Below are positions 1 to 10,391 of a stretch of 64,000 nt of DNA, one piece after another. The notes beneath the pieces are model-generated. The model was not told the DNA's origin. It did no database searches and worked only from the letters and a program-made list of their open reading frames with translations. The stretch lies in the NCBI GenBank assembly GCA_033558025.1, contig JAUCEF010000012.1, forward strand, positions 930,001 through 994,000, written 5' to 3'. The number at the start of each line of letters is the position of its first letter. Position 1 is the first letter of the stretch. Source of the stretch: Phytophthora sp. 'mugwort' (taxonomy: Eukaryota; Oomycota; Peronosporomycetes; Peronosporales; Peronosporaceae). Position numbers and translations under genes: made by a program.

Positions 1-1466
1 TCGCCGCTAACGATGTAGTGGCTTTCGGTGACGAGCGCTAGCACCGAAAGGGACTTAGCCGCTTCTGTCGGCCCTGCTGTACGAGCCTGACTGCCGTGAA
101 CTGCCACACTTCGTCGCCATTAAGAGTCAAGTAGGTAGGTGAACCGAGTTCAAAGAAAAGCTCTGTTGCTCTAGCGGGAATCGCGTGCGGAGCCGTCCAA
201 TCTTTATTATTTTTCTTTTGAGTTTGGACATTTATAGTTGTGATATACTATATTTGAAAAACCCTAGATTCGTTCTAAATATAGCTTTTTCAATCCTAGG
301 CGACGGGTGGACACAAGTCGAGGTGTGTTACCTACTAGGTGACAGACCGACCAACAGTCGACCAGTGAAGTGCGTAGTTCGTTTTAGTGCGTTTTCGTTT
401 TTCAGTGAGAACTAGTTGTAGTTCATGGTTGCACGGGGCTGCATGTTGCAAGTATCGAAAGTTCCCTGCTCCGAACGATCTAGCACTGGACAGGTGGATA
501 TTCTTAGGATACTGCTCAATGACCCACAGTGTAGTGCTAAATGACCCCACCAGGACAAAAGCGCATCCAGATAATCTCGAGCTTGCGTCCCCCTTTAATA
601 GAATAATTTCATTATCACTTGTCGTCGATGGTATCGAGTGGGAATCGCCTCAATCAAATTGACAACAGAAGTTCCCAGATTGACGGCTTAAGCTCAACAA
701 CTCCATCGTTAGATACACATGCCTTAAGCCCAAATTGGGGTCGAAGAAGACAACCAGGGCAACAGCTTTTAGGATTGGATCAGCAGCTGTACTGAGCAGT
801 GCTTAGTGAGCACTTCAACCCCAGCGGCAAAAGCTTTTTTGTCACGCTTGCTTATCGCCAAGATGTGTGCTGCTGCACACGCATTCCCACTCTCCTGGTT
901 AAACTTGGGGGATCGCTTTCTGCTGGATGTCCGTCAAATGTAACATTTACGATCTCGAACGTAACTTTATCACGCTGGACTCCATGTTAACGCTTAGTAC
1001 TGCCCAAGGCGGTGATGCAGCGCGACGTGTACGTCTGAATATGGGTGCCTCTCGTTCCGTCCTCGGCGTCATGAGGCCGCTTGTCGTGTCGGCGACGCCT
1101 CAGTATGCAGTAAAGATGTGACGGGTTTTCCAGTGTTGTACTTGGCTCGGACGCACCGTACCTACAATCTCCTTGAGTTGCACGCGATGGTATCCGATCC
1201 GAATCGACCCAGTGTATTCAGCAGAGACCCCGACGGTCTCAGTGCTAAGCGTGACGGGGGGTGCAACACGCGAAATGCCTGTCCTTGTTTATAATATAAT
1301 GCCTCGTGGCGATACTCCAGCGACGTGAGGACAACTCGGCTGAACGCATTTTTTTTTTTTTTTTTTTGTCGGCTTTCTCTCTTGCATCACGAGCTGGAAG
1401 GCTGAAGCAGCCAGCACAACGTAAGCGGACCAGCGGAAGACACGGCCACAGTCAACCAACCCAAAC
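1..1466. other. Left-edge region without a recognised gene
   Basis: Short ORFs occur on both strands (for example 185-415 and 387-662) but none has a recognisable domain or sustained coding character. Just before the first gene there is an uninterrupted run of 19 T residues at 1349-1367, about 100 bp upstream of the ATG at 1467. It follows a GCA, so it is loosely compatible with a pyrimidine-rich oomycete initiator, but a homopolymer matches such a pattern trivially. Confidence 0.5.
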
Positions 1467-2597
1467 ATGCCGACGCCGCCGCAAGCGTTCTCGCGCTTAC
1501 TGGAGCCGCTGCAGTGCACGGAACAGGACGACGCCATGCTCCGCGAACTAGCGGAGACTTTGGTGGCGCACAACATTGAGCAGTTTAACGCTCTAGAGCT
1601 CGGGAAGAACGGCGCCCCGGCCAACAAGAACCGCTGGAAGGAGGTACGGAAGAAGGAGGGCACCAAAATCTTCAAAGAGCGAGCTACAAAGGGCGAGCCA
1701 CTGGATTTGCCGTCGCTCATGCTGTTGGGCACGATGGTCGGCAAGCTAGAAGACTTCATGTACGCCGTACTGGCGCCCTCCACCGAGGCAATGCGAGTCA
1801 AGTCGGCCATCATTCAGGACGGTATCGTGGACTGCAGAGTGCTGCATGAAGTGGTGACCCCTACGATGGATAACCCGTTCCACCACATCAGCGTCAGATG
1901 GCGCTTGTTTCTCGAGCCAGCCCTCCGAGACCATGTGTGCCTCGATTCGACGGGTGTCGCCACTTCAGCGAATGGTCAACGGATCGGGTACCATTTGACA
2001 CACTCGGTCGGGTTTGAACAAGTGCCCAGTTTCTCCATGTACGATGTCACTCGTGGAAACCTGTCCGTCTGCTCACTGTACGTGCAAAATACCGTCTCAA
2101 CTGTCCAAGTGTACGCACGCGGCTTCTTCGACTTCAACGAGGGCAATAACGACCTCATCAGCAACGCCACCACGAACGCTATCGCCTCGCAATGGATGTC
2201 TTTCCTACGCAAGGTCGAATGTGCTCAAGTAAAGAAGCTGCTCTGGAATATGCACAAGAACAACCGCGAGTCCATCATGTCGTTGACAAGCGAGGAGGGC
2301 AAGTCTATCAAAGAGCCCGTGACGCCTCCTACCCCGGGACTTTGCCAGGTATGCTCCAAGAGCTTTGGCTTTCTCGGTACGAGCCGGAAGTGTTGTAAGG
2401 CCTGTAGTCAACAGATATGCTCGCGATGCTCTGTGACGAAGACCATGACGATGCTTGCTCCAAATCGGATCTCTGTGATGGAAAAGAAGCGAGTCTTCTG
2501 TCTGCAGTGCATCAACGACGTCGAGAAGACCGACGCCGTGCGGATCGCACGCGAGGAGATCCTAAACGCTGGCAAGCACGGGGATGTCTATTACTGA
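1467..2597 (+). CDS. START-like / FYVE-type zinc-finger family protein (paralog 1)
   Basis: Intact intronless ORF of 376 aa. The N-terminal ~270 residues look like the START-like (lipid-transfer fold) region that oomycete FYVE-family proteins carry; this is inferred from overall pattern and from similarity to the two paralogs at 9.1-10.4 and 11.9-13.1 kb. The C-terminal part (about residues 293-352) is a cysteine array with FYVE spacing: C-x2-C, then C-x2-C, C-x2-C after four residues, and a last C-x2-C (CLQC). The PI3P-binding RHHCR motif of true FYVE domains is not conserved (SRKCCK here), and no WxxD is seen. A role in lipid or membrane binding is plausible but PI3P binding is doubtful. 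No signal peptide is seen. It is convergent with the lipoxygenase-like gene 213 bp downstream. Confidence 0.85.
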   Translation: MPTPPQAFSRLLEPLQCTEQDDAMLRELAETLVAHNIEQFNALELGKNGAPANKNRWKEVRKKEGTKIFKERATKGEPLDLPSLMLLGTMVGKLEDFMYAVLAPSTEAMRVKSAIIQDGIVDCRVLHEVVTPTMDNPFHHISVRWRLFLEPALRDHVCLDSTGVATSANGQRIGYHLTHSVGFEQVPSFSMYDVTRGNLSVCSLYVQNTVSTVQVYARGFFDFNEGNNDLISNATTNAIASQWMSFLRKVECAQVKKLLWNMHKNNRESIMSLTSEEGKSIKEPVTPPTPGLCQVCSKSFGFLGTSRKCCKACSQQICSRCSVTKTMTMLAPNRISVMEKKRVFCLQCINDVEKTDAVRIAREEILNAGKHGDVYY

Positions 2598-2810
2598 GAG
2601 AAAGCTATGCTCAAGCACCAAAATACACTCCGTGGCACGACGGAGCGAACAACGACAAAAAACGAAAAAAGCGTCACCCGAAATCGGATAAGCCCATGAC
2701 TTATGGAAATGAGTTCAAAGATTGAAGATAAATACATATAATTCACTAACTAGACTTTTGTATGAACCAAGTTGAAGTTGTCATTAACCCACGGTTGTCA
2801 ATAAGAGTGT

Positions 2811-4511
2811 TCAAATAAAGGAGTAGAATGGCAACGAGGACGGTTTAAAGATGTCAATCGGATGCACTTCCTGGCTTTCAGCGAAGTCTACAAAGTGCTC
2901 CATGTCATGCATGCTCTGCTGGAACTCTCGGATGGGCTCCACTAGCACCGCTTCATTTATGAAAGGCTCCGTCTCGTAGAAATTCAATGCCGACGCGTTC
3001 ACATGCACTTGTCTTGTAAACCACGAGTATAGGTACGCCACCGTAGGTGCAAGCTCGCTTGGAATGGCATAATTAAGTGGATCCACCGCCACGCCTTTTG
3101 TGGTCGGCAGTGGCTTGTTGTAGAGCGCTGGGGCGTGGAACGGAGGAGCGATGGCGTGCCACGACGAGTGTCCGTTCATGAAGTGATGTTTAACAGCGTT
3201 CTCAAAGATAAAGTGCGTCAAGACCTGCACAAGGTCATCGTAGCCTATAAATGCCGCTGGGAATCCGTGGATGTGCTCTAAGCGGGAACTTCGTTCAGCC
3301 CATGTCTGAAGCTCCGCGTCGTCTTGAAGACTCTTTTCGGTTGAGTAGTACGCTTTCACGTACTTCCAAACGAATCTCTTGATGATGTTGTAGTACTTAA
3401 TGCCATATCGGTTCAGACGATAGTCGGACAATGACTCCATCTCACGCGCAGCCAGGTCTGCTGGGAGGTCGCAAGCCACAGACGTCGTCTCAAACTCTCG
3501 CATCACTGCTCGCAGAGACCCCGTCGCGCCGTAACCTGTGACTTGGTCGTATGGAGTGCCAGGACTTAGCAGTTCTCGTCTGGCAAAGTACTCCATCCCG
3601 AAGTCCGCGAAGAAATGGTAGTCCAATAGGGCATACACCGGGTGTTCGGTAGATAAACTGCGGATCATCTCGACTTGGACCGGGACAGAGACTAAATGGG
3701 TCTCGACGAAGTGCCGCATCTGCTGGAAGTTGATCTCCGTGGCATGCAGCGCCATCTTTGCCAACTGCCACTCACCTGGAGAGTCTCTCTTCGTGTACGT
3801 TAGCTCTGAATCAACGAGCGTGATTGCCAACGGTAGTAGCTGTCGCTTGTCAACGTTATGACAGAAAAACCCAATGACGTTAGGAATGTACTTGACGTCT
3901 TTGGACGCGTTATCTGTGAGCTCGCCATAGTCTGAGAAGTCAGCGACGAATAGTTTGCGCTTTTTCAACGCGCTGGACAACGACAGTTCGCCACACACGT
4001 CTGTAAGCACCTCGAATGGGATCTCCGATAGATACTCTGCGTATTCCCCACTGTGCACCCGCTTGAGATTGTTGCCAAGGATGCTGAGCCGCATGGCACC
4101 GAAGTTCTCGTCACTTGAGTCTAATGCCAACGGCGCGGCAATCATACCGGTAAAGGCCAAGTCTTCATACGCCTGTCGGAAATCCTCCTCACTTGTCAGA
4201 AGACGTCGCTCCAGTAGGAACGTCTCGATCTTGGAAGCATTCAAGTTGGTTGTTGCTGTGAGTGCTGAGGCTTGCGCCACGAGGTGCTCGAAGTACAGCA
4301 TTGACGCTGTCGACACCTCAGGTCCCGGGTTTAACTCGAAGGTTTCGTCTCCAACGGTGTAAGTTCGCTCGACGTTTTGGATCAGCTTGGACCTGGCGTG
4401 GACGATTGCGGCTCGATGACCGTCTTCTGGGTCTGGTAGGCTCAGTTCGCTCGTGACGCGTTGCAATAAAACACCCAAGAAGACAGCAACCTTCAGCGTG
4501 AACGCTATCAT
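2811..4511 (-). CDS. Secreted lipoxygenase-like protein
   Basis: 566-aa ORF of the lipoxygenase family, whose members dioxygenate polyunsaturated fatty acids. The ORF is open to an ATG at 4610, but the ATG at 4511 is preferred: it begins a typical signal peptide (MIAFTLKVAVFLGVLLQ, cleavage near residue 21) and an excellent oomycete initiator lies at 4559-4574, between the two ATGs. Family signatures are WQLAKMALH, then the iron-site helix with THL and the HPVYALLDYHF stretch. Expected metal ligands are present at H267, H442, N446 and the C-terminal Ile566. The first ligand His is not: residues 262-267 read FQQMRH, so Q263 stands at the HxxxH position (F262 if the spacing is as in plant enzymes). 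No PLAT domain is evident. The ORF is otherwise intact, so this may be a variant or catalytically altered secreted member. Confidence 0.85.
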   Translation of the reverse strand: MIAFTLKVAVFLGVLLQRVTSELSLPDPEDGHRAAIVHARSKLIQNVERTYTVGDETFELNPGPEVSTASMLYFEHLVAQASALTATTNLNASKIETFLLERRLLTSEEDFRQAYEDLAFTGMIAAPLALDSSDENFGAMRLSILGNNLKRVHSGEYAEYLSEIPFEVLTDVCGELSLSSALKKRKLFVADFSDYGELTDNASKDVKYIPNVIGFFCHNVDKRQLLPLAITLVDSELTYTKRDSPGEWQLAKMALHATEINFQQMRHFVETHLVSVPVQVEMIRSLSTEHPVYALLDYHFFADFGMEYFARRELLSPGTPYDQVTGYGATGSLRAVMREFETTSVACDLPADLAAREMESLSDYRLNRYGIKYYNIIKRFVWKYVKAYYSTEKSLQDDAELQTWAERSSRLEHIHGFPAAFIGYDDLVQVLTHFIFENAVKHHFMNGHSSWHAIAPPFHAPALYNKPLPTTKGVAVDPLNYAIPSELAPTVAYLYSWFTRQVHVNASALNFYETEPFINEAVLVEPIREFQQSMHDMEHFVDFAESQEVHPIDIFKPSSLPFYSFI

Positions 4512-4558
4512 GCTAACTTTGCTCGGACAATGGAAAAGTGCTCTCCTCGGTTGATCGG

Positions 4559-4574
4559 CAAATGCAAAATGAAG
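4559..4574 (-). promoter_or_regulatory. Inr-like core promoter of the lipoxygenase-like gene
   Basis: On the minus strand this reads CTTCATTTTGCATTTG, very close to the oomycete initiator plus flanking region consensus (TCATTYYNCAWTTT). It lies about 50-60 bp upstream of the ATG at 4511 and downstream of the alternative ATG at 4610. It therefore supports the shorter protein with the signal peptide. Confidence 0.6.
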
Positions 4575-4994
4575 GATGATAAAACCTGTCCGAGTCCCAA
4601 TAGTGAGCACACAAAAGCCTTAATAACGTGGATTTCTTGGCTTCAACACGGCATGCTCGTGTAGTGCAATATGGTGGAGACCTCGAACCGCGTAGTTCAA
4701 TAGAAGAGACTCCCAGCGAGATACAATGCGTGGATGTTGGTCACGAGACCATAATTCCTTGCATTATGAACCTACATGTGCCCATAAAAAAATCCAAAAT
4801 ATACTCACTGTAATGACGTGTGGATCCATCCCTCTACCCCAAAAATCTGTTATCCGAGAAAGAAAACCCAGTCATTTATCCCAGTTTAAGTGATCGATTT
4901 GCTCCATAGAGCTCTGCACGTCCTACTGTATGCTACCTCTTGAATCAGCTATTGGCCTAGACATACATTCTCCAAGTCAATCTTGTATCTGATT

Positions 4995-6741
4995 CTAGTC
5001 CTTGTGCGCGCTGGTGATGTAGTTGAGCAGGTCAATTCGCGTCGCAAGACCGCCAATCTTGCCATCAGTTGAAGTCACGACGGCGAAGTAGTCCTTGTCG
5101 AAGATGGTGGCGAGTTCAGCCAGCGAACTCTCGTGGGTCACACGGCTAAAGTTGCCGAATGTCACGGCCGCCACGGGATTCGTACGCGTGACCCGGCCGG
5201 AGGACAGCCTCGACAGCAGATTGCCGATGGTCACCACGCCCTGCACCGTGCCATCCTCCTTCACGACGGGCAGCTGGTCGTAGCCGTGACGTTCCATCGT
5301 CTCGATGGCGGCAGCGCACGAAAGATGAGGCGACACTGTCGACGGATGCGGCAGTTCCAGCACAGACACACACTGCTCTGACCACCACGTACCGGTCTCC
5401 TTGCGGTATTTGGAGTAGTTTTCGCGCGTGTGTACCGCGTTTTCCACAAACTTGTTTTCGTACATCCAAGCATCGTTCAGGAATTTGGACATGTAATTAC
5501 GCGTCGAGTCTGGCAGGATGACGACACAACGCTGCCCAGGCTTCAGGACGGAGGCAGCGCGCACTGCAGCCGCCATGGCAGAGCCACTGGAGCCACCACA
5601 TAGCAGTCCTTCCTCGCGAATCAGACGACGCGACATGATGAATGAATCCTGGTCGTTCGTCTTCTCCCACTTGTCCACCAGGTTGCGGTCCAGTACGTCC
5701 GGGATGAAGTCATAGCCGATACCCTCCACCTTATACGATTTGAGACGGTTCTTGTCGTTCAGTGACTCGGGTTGGGCCAGGATCGATCCTTCCGGGTCCA
5801 CACCAACGACGATCACACCGGGACACTTTTCCTTGAGCTTCTTTGCAATGCCTGAGATAGTGCCGCCGGTCCCGACACCCATGACAACCATGTCAACCTT
5901 GCCGTTGCACTGGTCCAAGATCTCTTCCGCCGTGCCATCGTAGTGTGCCAATGGGTTCGACGGGTTGGCGTACTGGTCCAAAATGTGTGCGTTCGGAAGC
6001 TCGGCCTGCAGACGCCTGGCAATGCCAATGTGGCTCTCGGGCGAGTCCCACGCAGCCTCCGTCGGTGTACGGATAATCTCCGCCCCTAGGGCCTTAAGGA
6101 TGTTCACCTTCTCCAGACTCATCTTCTCTGTAGCACCCACAAATCCACATCAATTAGCACAGATCAACACACACAAGAACAACTAGCAGCCTAGGCAGAC
6201 CTACCTGGCAGCGTGATGATGCAGCGGTAGCCCTTGATGGCGGATGCGAGCGCCAAGCCGATGCCTACACAACACAGTAACTACAAGGTCAATATCTCGC
6301 ACCCACTTTAATAGATAGCCCGCCATTATCGCACCTGTGTTGCCCGACGTGGGCTCGATGAGCGTATCGCCAGGCTTGATGCGACCCGCGGACTCGGCAT
6401 CCTCCACCATGCGCTTTCCGATGCGGTCCTTGACGGAGCCACCAGCATTGAAGAACTCGCACTTGGCGAGAAGCTCGCATTGTAGATGTGCCTTCTTGCC
6501 GATGCTGTTGATGCGCACCATAGGCGTCTGGCCGATCGCCGCCTAGGGATGGAGGAAAGAGGCGCAAGGAGACAGATCAGCGGCGAGGTGAGAGGGCGGA
6601 TATCTCCCCACTACGATGCAGCGTTTGGAGGCGGCTTTTGCCTGTAGGGATAGGGGATAGAGAGCGACGTACCATGATGTCCGGCAGGATCTCCAACGCC
6701 GCGGGCGGCAGGGATGGCGAGGGCGAAGCGGGGGAGGCCAT
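4995..6741 (-). CDS. CBS: Cystathionine beta-synthase (four exons)
   Basis: PLP enzyme that condenses serine with homocysteine in transsulfuration. Exons read from the sequence: 6741-6673, 6542-6335, 6264-6205 and 6127-4995 (minus strand). Introns start GTACGT, GTGCGA and GTAGGT and end in TAG, TAG and CAG. The spliced frame is continuous over 490 codons (489 aa). The PLP lysine is K61 in GGSVKDR; TSGNTG (88-93) and GVGTGGT (196-202) bind the cofactor. The C-terminal ~130 residues hold a pair of CBS (Bateman) domains. No N-terminal heme domain is present, as in yeast and many protists, and no mitochondrial presequence is obvious. The first exon codes for only 23 residues. It is divergent from SHMT, another serine-using enzyme. 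Confidence 0.93.
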
Positions 6742-7403
6742 GCTGCTTATACTTCGAGTTTGGTGTGTGGACGAATGACACTTTCTAAACGACCCAAATG
6801 GGTTATTTAAGTTGTACCCATGTCTTAAAAGCATGATTTAATAATGTCGAAATGTACCCATCTGAGCGTGTTAAACGAGCAATGCCCGTACTATTAATAC
6901 TACAGTATCCAGTATACACTGGAACACCGCAATCATGGCATGTAAACCATCTTACTGTCATAACCAGAGCTGGCGTTATATCGCTTGGTACTCACTGATA
7001 CATGCACTTTAAAGCGGTGTTTGCAATGATGACTTCAAATTAAGGCTAAGTCCCTTGCATGATGTGGCCACACCAGTTTCTTGTGGCGGTATTAGCCACC
7101 CCAGGAACGTGCCAGGGCTAGGGATCCGATTTGACAGGTCGAACACGCACAAGTGCGTGGTGCCCAGCACTTTGCGCAGTCGGTTGAGCCTCATATCGTC
7201 GATAATGTGGGCCACATTTCATCTACCTCAAAGCCAGGGAAAGCCTACAGCGCCTGCCAGACTACATATATTGTGCAATTCGATCACAATCCTCTGCGAT
7301 GTGGCAGAGTGATGGTCGCTGCAGCGTACGGCAGGCGGACACCTTCCTGGGCTGCATTCCGCATTTGGCTCCATCCTGACCAAGCAGCTTCATCTCGTCC
7401 ACC
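6742..7403. promoter_or_regulatory. Shared divergent intergenic region CBS / SHMT
   Basis: 662 bp between the start codons of CBS (minus) and SHMT (plus); both promoters must lie here. On the plus strand, positions 7351-7367 read GCTGCATTCCGCATTTG, which matches the oomycete Inr/flanking consensus (CATTYYNCAWTTT) and lies ~40 bp upstream of the SHMT ATG. On the minus strand a weaker GTGTCATTCGTCC lies ~30-40 bp upstream of the CBS ATG. No convincing ORF occupies the region. Confidence 0.6.
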
Positions 7404-8913
7404 ATGGTCATCGTACGTTTACGCAGCCTCTACTCGTGTCCATGGCGTGACGCTGCCTCTGCAGCCGCGCGCAAAGCCCAGCCAGTCCTCGATCTAATGC
7501 CGTGTTGCTTCTTCTCTATTCCCACAGGCCAACAACGCCACCCTCGAGGAGCAGGACCCCGAGATCTTCAACCTCATCGAGGCTGAGAAGAATCGCCAGT
7601 GGAAGTGTCTGGAGCTCATTGCCTCGGAGAACTTTACCTCGCGCGCCGTTATGGACTGCCTGGGCTCGTGCCTCACCAACAAGTACGCCGAGGGCCTGCC
7701 GAACGCGCGCTACTACGGCGGCAACGAGGTTATCGACAAGATCGAGATCCTATGCCAGCAGCGCGCCCTGACGGCCTACGGGTTGGACGCCGAGAAGTGG
7801 GGCGTCAACGTGCAGCCCTACTCGGGCTCCCCCGCCAACTTCGCCGTGTACACGGCTCTACTTCGCCCGCATGACCGCATCATGGGTTTGGACTTGCCCA
7901 GTGGAGGCCACCTGACCCACGGCTTCTACACGTACTCCAAGGCCGAGAAGACGCGTAAGGCCGTGTCTGCTACGTCGGTGTACTTCGAGTCGCTGCCCTA
8001 CCGTGTGAACGCCGACACGGGTCTTATTGACTTCGAGAAGCTCGCGGAGCAGGCTGCTCTCTTCAAGCCGGCACTTATTGTGTGCGGTGGCAGCGCCTAC
8101 CCGCGTGACTGGGATTACGCCGCCTTCCGCAAGATCGCTGACGACAATGGCGCTCTGCTCATGTGCGACATGGCTCATTACAGTGGCCTAGTTGCGACCA
8201 AGGAGCACACCAGTCCCTTTGACTACTGCGACATCGTAACCACGACGACGCACAAGTCGCTGCGTGGACCCCGTGCTGGTATGATCTTTTTCCGCCGTGA
8301 CGAGCGCGGATTCGAACCCCGCATTAACAACGCCGTGTTCCCCGCCCTCCAGGGTGGCCCGCACGAGCACCAGATCGCTGGTATCGCCGCTCAGCTCAAG
8401 GAGGTGCAGACCCCCGAGTTCAAGGCCTATGTGCAGCAGCTCAAGGCCAACGCCAAGATCCTAGCCAAGACTCTGACCGACCTGGGATACACGATGTGCA
8501 CGGGCGGCACAGATAACCACCTCATCCTGTGGGACTTGCGCCCCCAGGGAGTCACGGGGTCCAAGCTCGAGAAGCTGTGCGACATGGTCTGCATCACGCT
8601 GAACAAGAATGCCGTGCTGGGTGACCGCAGTGCTCTGACCCCGGGTGGCGTGCGTGTCGGTACGCCAGCCCTCACGAGCCGTGGCTTCAAGGAGGCCGAG
8701 TTCGTCGAGGTCGCCGAGTTCCTCGACCGCGCCGTCAAGCTGTGCGTGGAGATCCAGGCCACGAGCGGCAAGAAGCTGGTAGACTTCGTCAAGGCCGCAG
8801 AGGCCCACGAAGGCGTGAAGCAGCTGCGTCGTGACGTTAACGCACTGGCCACGTCCTTCGAGATGCCCGGCTTCAAGGTCTCGGAGATGCGCAACAAGAC
8901 CATCGAGGAATAA
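7404..8913 (+). CDS. SHMT: Serine hydroxymethyltransferase, cytosolic type
   Basis: PLP enzyme that interconverts serine and glycine and loads tetrahydrofolate with a one-carbon unit. The body is exon 7528-8913, whose frame is open upstream of the first internal ATG at 7651 and encodes canonical N-terminal SHMT sequence ([28 protein letters not shown]). The proposed first exon is only nine bases, 7404-7412 (ATG GTC ATC), followed by donor GTACGT and acceptor CCCACAG at 7527. The spliced product is 464 aa. Support for this start is the ACC-ATG-G context, the exact phase and an Inr-like element ~40 bp upstream. The PLP lysine is K246 in the [12 protein letters not shown] motif. There is no organelle presequence. 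The micro-exon is inferred; the rest is certain. Confidence 0.92.
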
Positions 8914-9143
8914 TTACCTCGTTCGCCTTGCCCGCAGTTTGTCTTTCCACTGAAGGCTACCTATAGATTGTGTGCGGTGTTAATTGGGAGCTGCATCTCG
9001 TTGAAACACCTCCCAGCACTGTGCATGTCGTGTGATCCAATCTAAACAACACAAACAAACCCCACTCAATATATTCAGCCGCAGTCGATGGCCTCCCCCA
9101 CGACGCTTGTTCCTACGCTCAATACTACCAGCTCTGTCCCCAC

Positions 9144-10391
9144 TTAATCATCCAAGGTTTCCATCGTCTCCATGGTAGTTCGACGGGTCGATGAGTACGA
9201 CGAACGATGGCCAACGAGCTCTTCGCGAAGAATGAGCGAGGCGTCGCTCTTGGACCCCTCAGCAATGCATTGCGCACAGAAGACGAGCTTCTTGTCATTC
9301 ACTTTGCTCCGGTTGTGGGACGATACAACGCACACCTGCTTCTTAACGCAGCAGCGTTTGCACACCCATTCGGCACAGCACGCACACACTCTCGGGGTCG
9401 TGCGCAGGAAGCCACCAAATCCGCGGTTGCACACTCGGCACCGGCTTCCTGCTTGGATACGCGGGCGCGTGTTCTGCCGGATCGCGGCGATGCCACCGGA
9501 CGATGTCGAGCTGGAGCTTTGACTGCTGCTGGCAAACGACTCGCGACCCGTTCGCATGCGCATCCACCACACGAGCTTCTTCATCTGCGCACACTCGACA
9601 TAGCGCGCCATCGACAGCCACTGGGTCGAAATCGTGTGCAGCGAGATATTGTTCAGCATGTCGTTGGTCGAGTGGAAGTCGAAGTAGCCGCGCGTGTAGC
9701 ACTCGACGAGCGTCGAAGTTTTCTGCCGGAAGAACGTACACACCGACATGTTGGCGCGCTCGACGCCGTAGTTCCGAAACACTGGGAGTTGTGCGAACTC
9801 GAGCGAGTGAATGAGGTGGAATCCCACGAGCTCGCCGTAGTCGTCGGGTATCAAACCCGTAGCTTCGATGCATGTGTAGTCACGTGGCTCCGAAAGCGAA
9901 TAATAGCGCCACGTCAGATTGAGCGTGTGGAATGGGTCATCTGACGACGGACTCTCCACACAGCAGAGCACTTTGCTGTTCACGACTCCATCTTGCACAA
10001 ATTTGGAGCGGGCACGCATCGAGTCGGTTCTTGTTGCAATAGACGCGTACATGACGTCGTTGAGGTTACCTGCCACCGTTCCTAACATGAGCAATGAGGG
10101 CATTCCGGACTCTTCCGGATGCTCAATCCCAGATCGCATACAAGTCGCGCTGTTTCCACTTGGCATGGAATTCTGCGGCTGGAACTCCTTGAATACGCGC
10201 ACGCCTTCCTTGCGCTGCACCTCTCGCCAGACACGCGAGTCAGGGAAGCCATCTTTTGTCAGACGTAGCTCCTTCCGTTGCGTCAGGTTGGTTTCTAGCA
10301 TGCTCACGGATAGCTCCAAAATGGCTTTCATGTCGAGACTTGACAACTCAAGTCGCGGCAGCGCCTGCACCATTAGCTCGTCCTTGGACAT
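9144..10391 (-). CDS. START-like / FYVE-type zinc-finger family protein (paralog 2)
   Basis: Intact intronless ORF of 415 aa, paralogous to the genes at 1467-2597 and 11891-13132. Shared blocks include VWREVQRKEGVRVFKE, SLLMLGTVAGNLNDVMYA, a DPFHTLNLTWRYY-type block and a CTFFRQKTSTLVECYTRGYFDF block, in a START-like N-terminal region. The zinc-finger region (about residues 313-375) begins CRVCNRGFGGFLR and has FYVE-like paired CxxC spacing; the basic RHHCR core is replaced (TPRVCACC). A Ser-rich linker precedes the finger and a charged tail follows. It faces SHMT tail-to-tail, 230 bp away. The exact function is unknown; lipid or membrane binding is inferred from fold only. Confidence 0.85.
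   Translation of the reverse strand: MSKDELMVQALPRLELSSLDMKAILELSVSMLETNLTQRKELRLTKDGFPDSRVWREVQRKEGVRVFKEFQPQNSMPSGNSATCMRSGIEHPEESGMPSLLMLGTVAGNLNDVMYASIATRTDSMRARSKFVQDGVVNSKVLCCVESPSSDDPFHTLNLTWRYYSLSEPRDYTCIEATGLIPDDYGELVGFHLIHSLEFAQLPVFRNYGVERANMSVCTFFRQKTSTLVECYTRGYFDFHSTNDMLNNISLHTISTQWLSMARYVECAQMKKLVWWMRMRTGRESFASSSQSSSSTSSGGIAAIRQNTRPRIQAGSRCRVCNRGFGGFLRTTPRVCACCAEWVCKRCCVKKQVCVVSSHNRSKVNDKKLVFCAQCIAEGSKSDASLILREELVGHRSSYSSTRRTTMETMETLDD

Noticed and set aside
4512..4610. Longer lipoxygenase-like ORF starting at 4610
   Set aside because: The extra 33 residues would mask the signal peptide, and an Inr-like site at 4559-4574 lies downstream of that ATG.
9207..9944. 245-codon plus-strand ORF
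   Set aside because: It is antisense to the intact FYVE-like paralog 2 and has no domain of its own.
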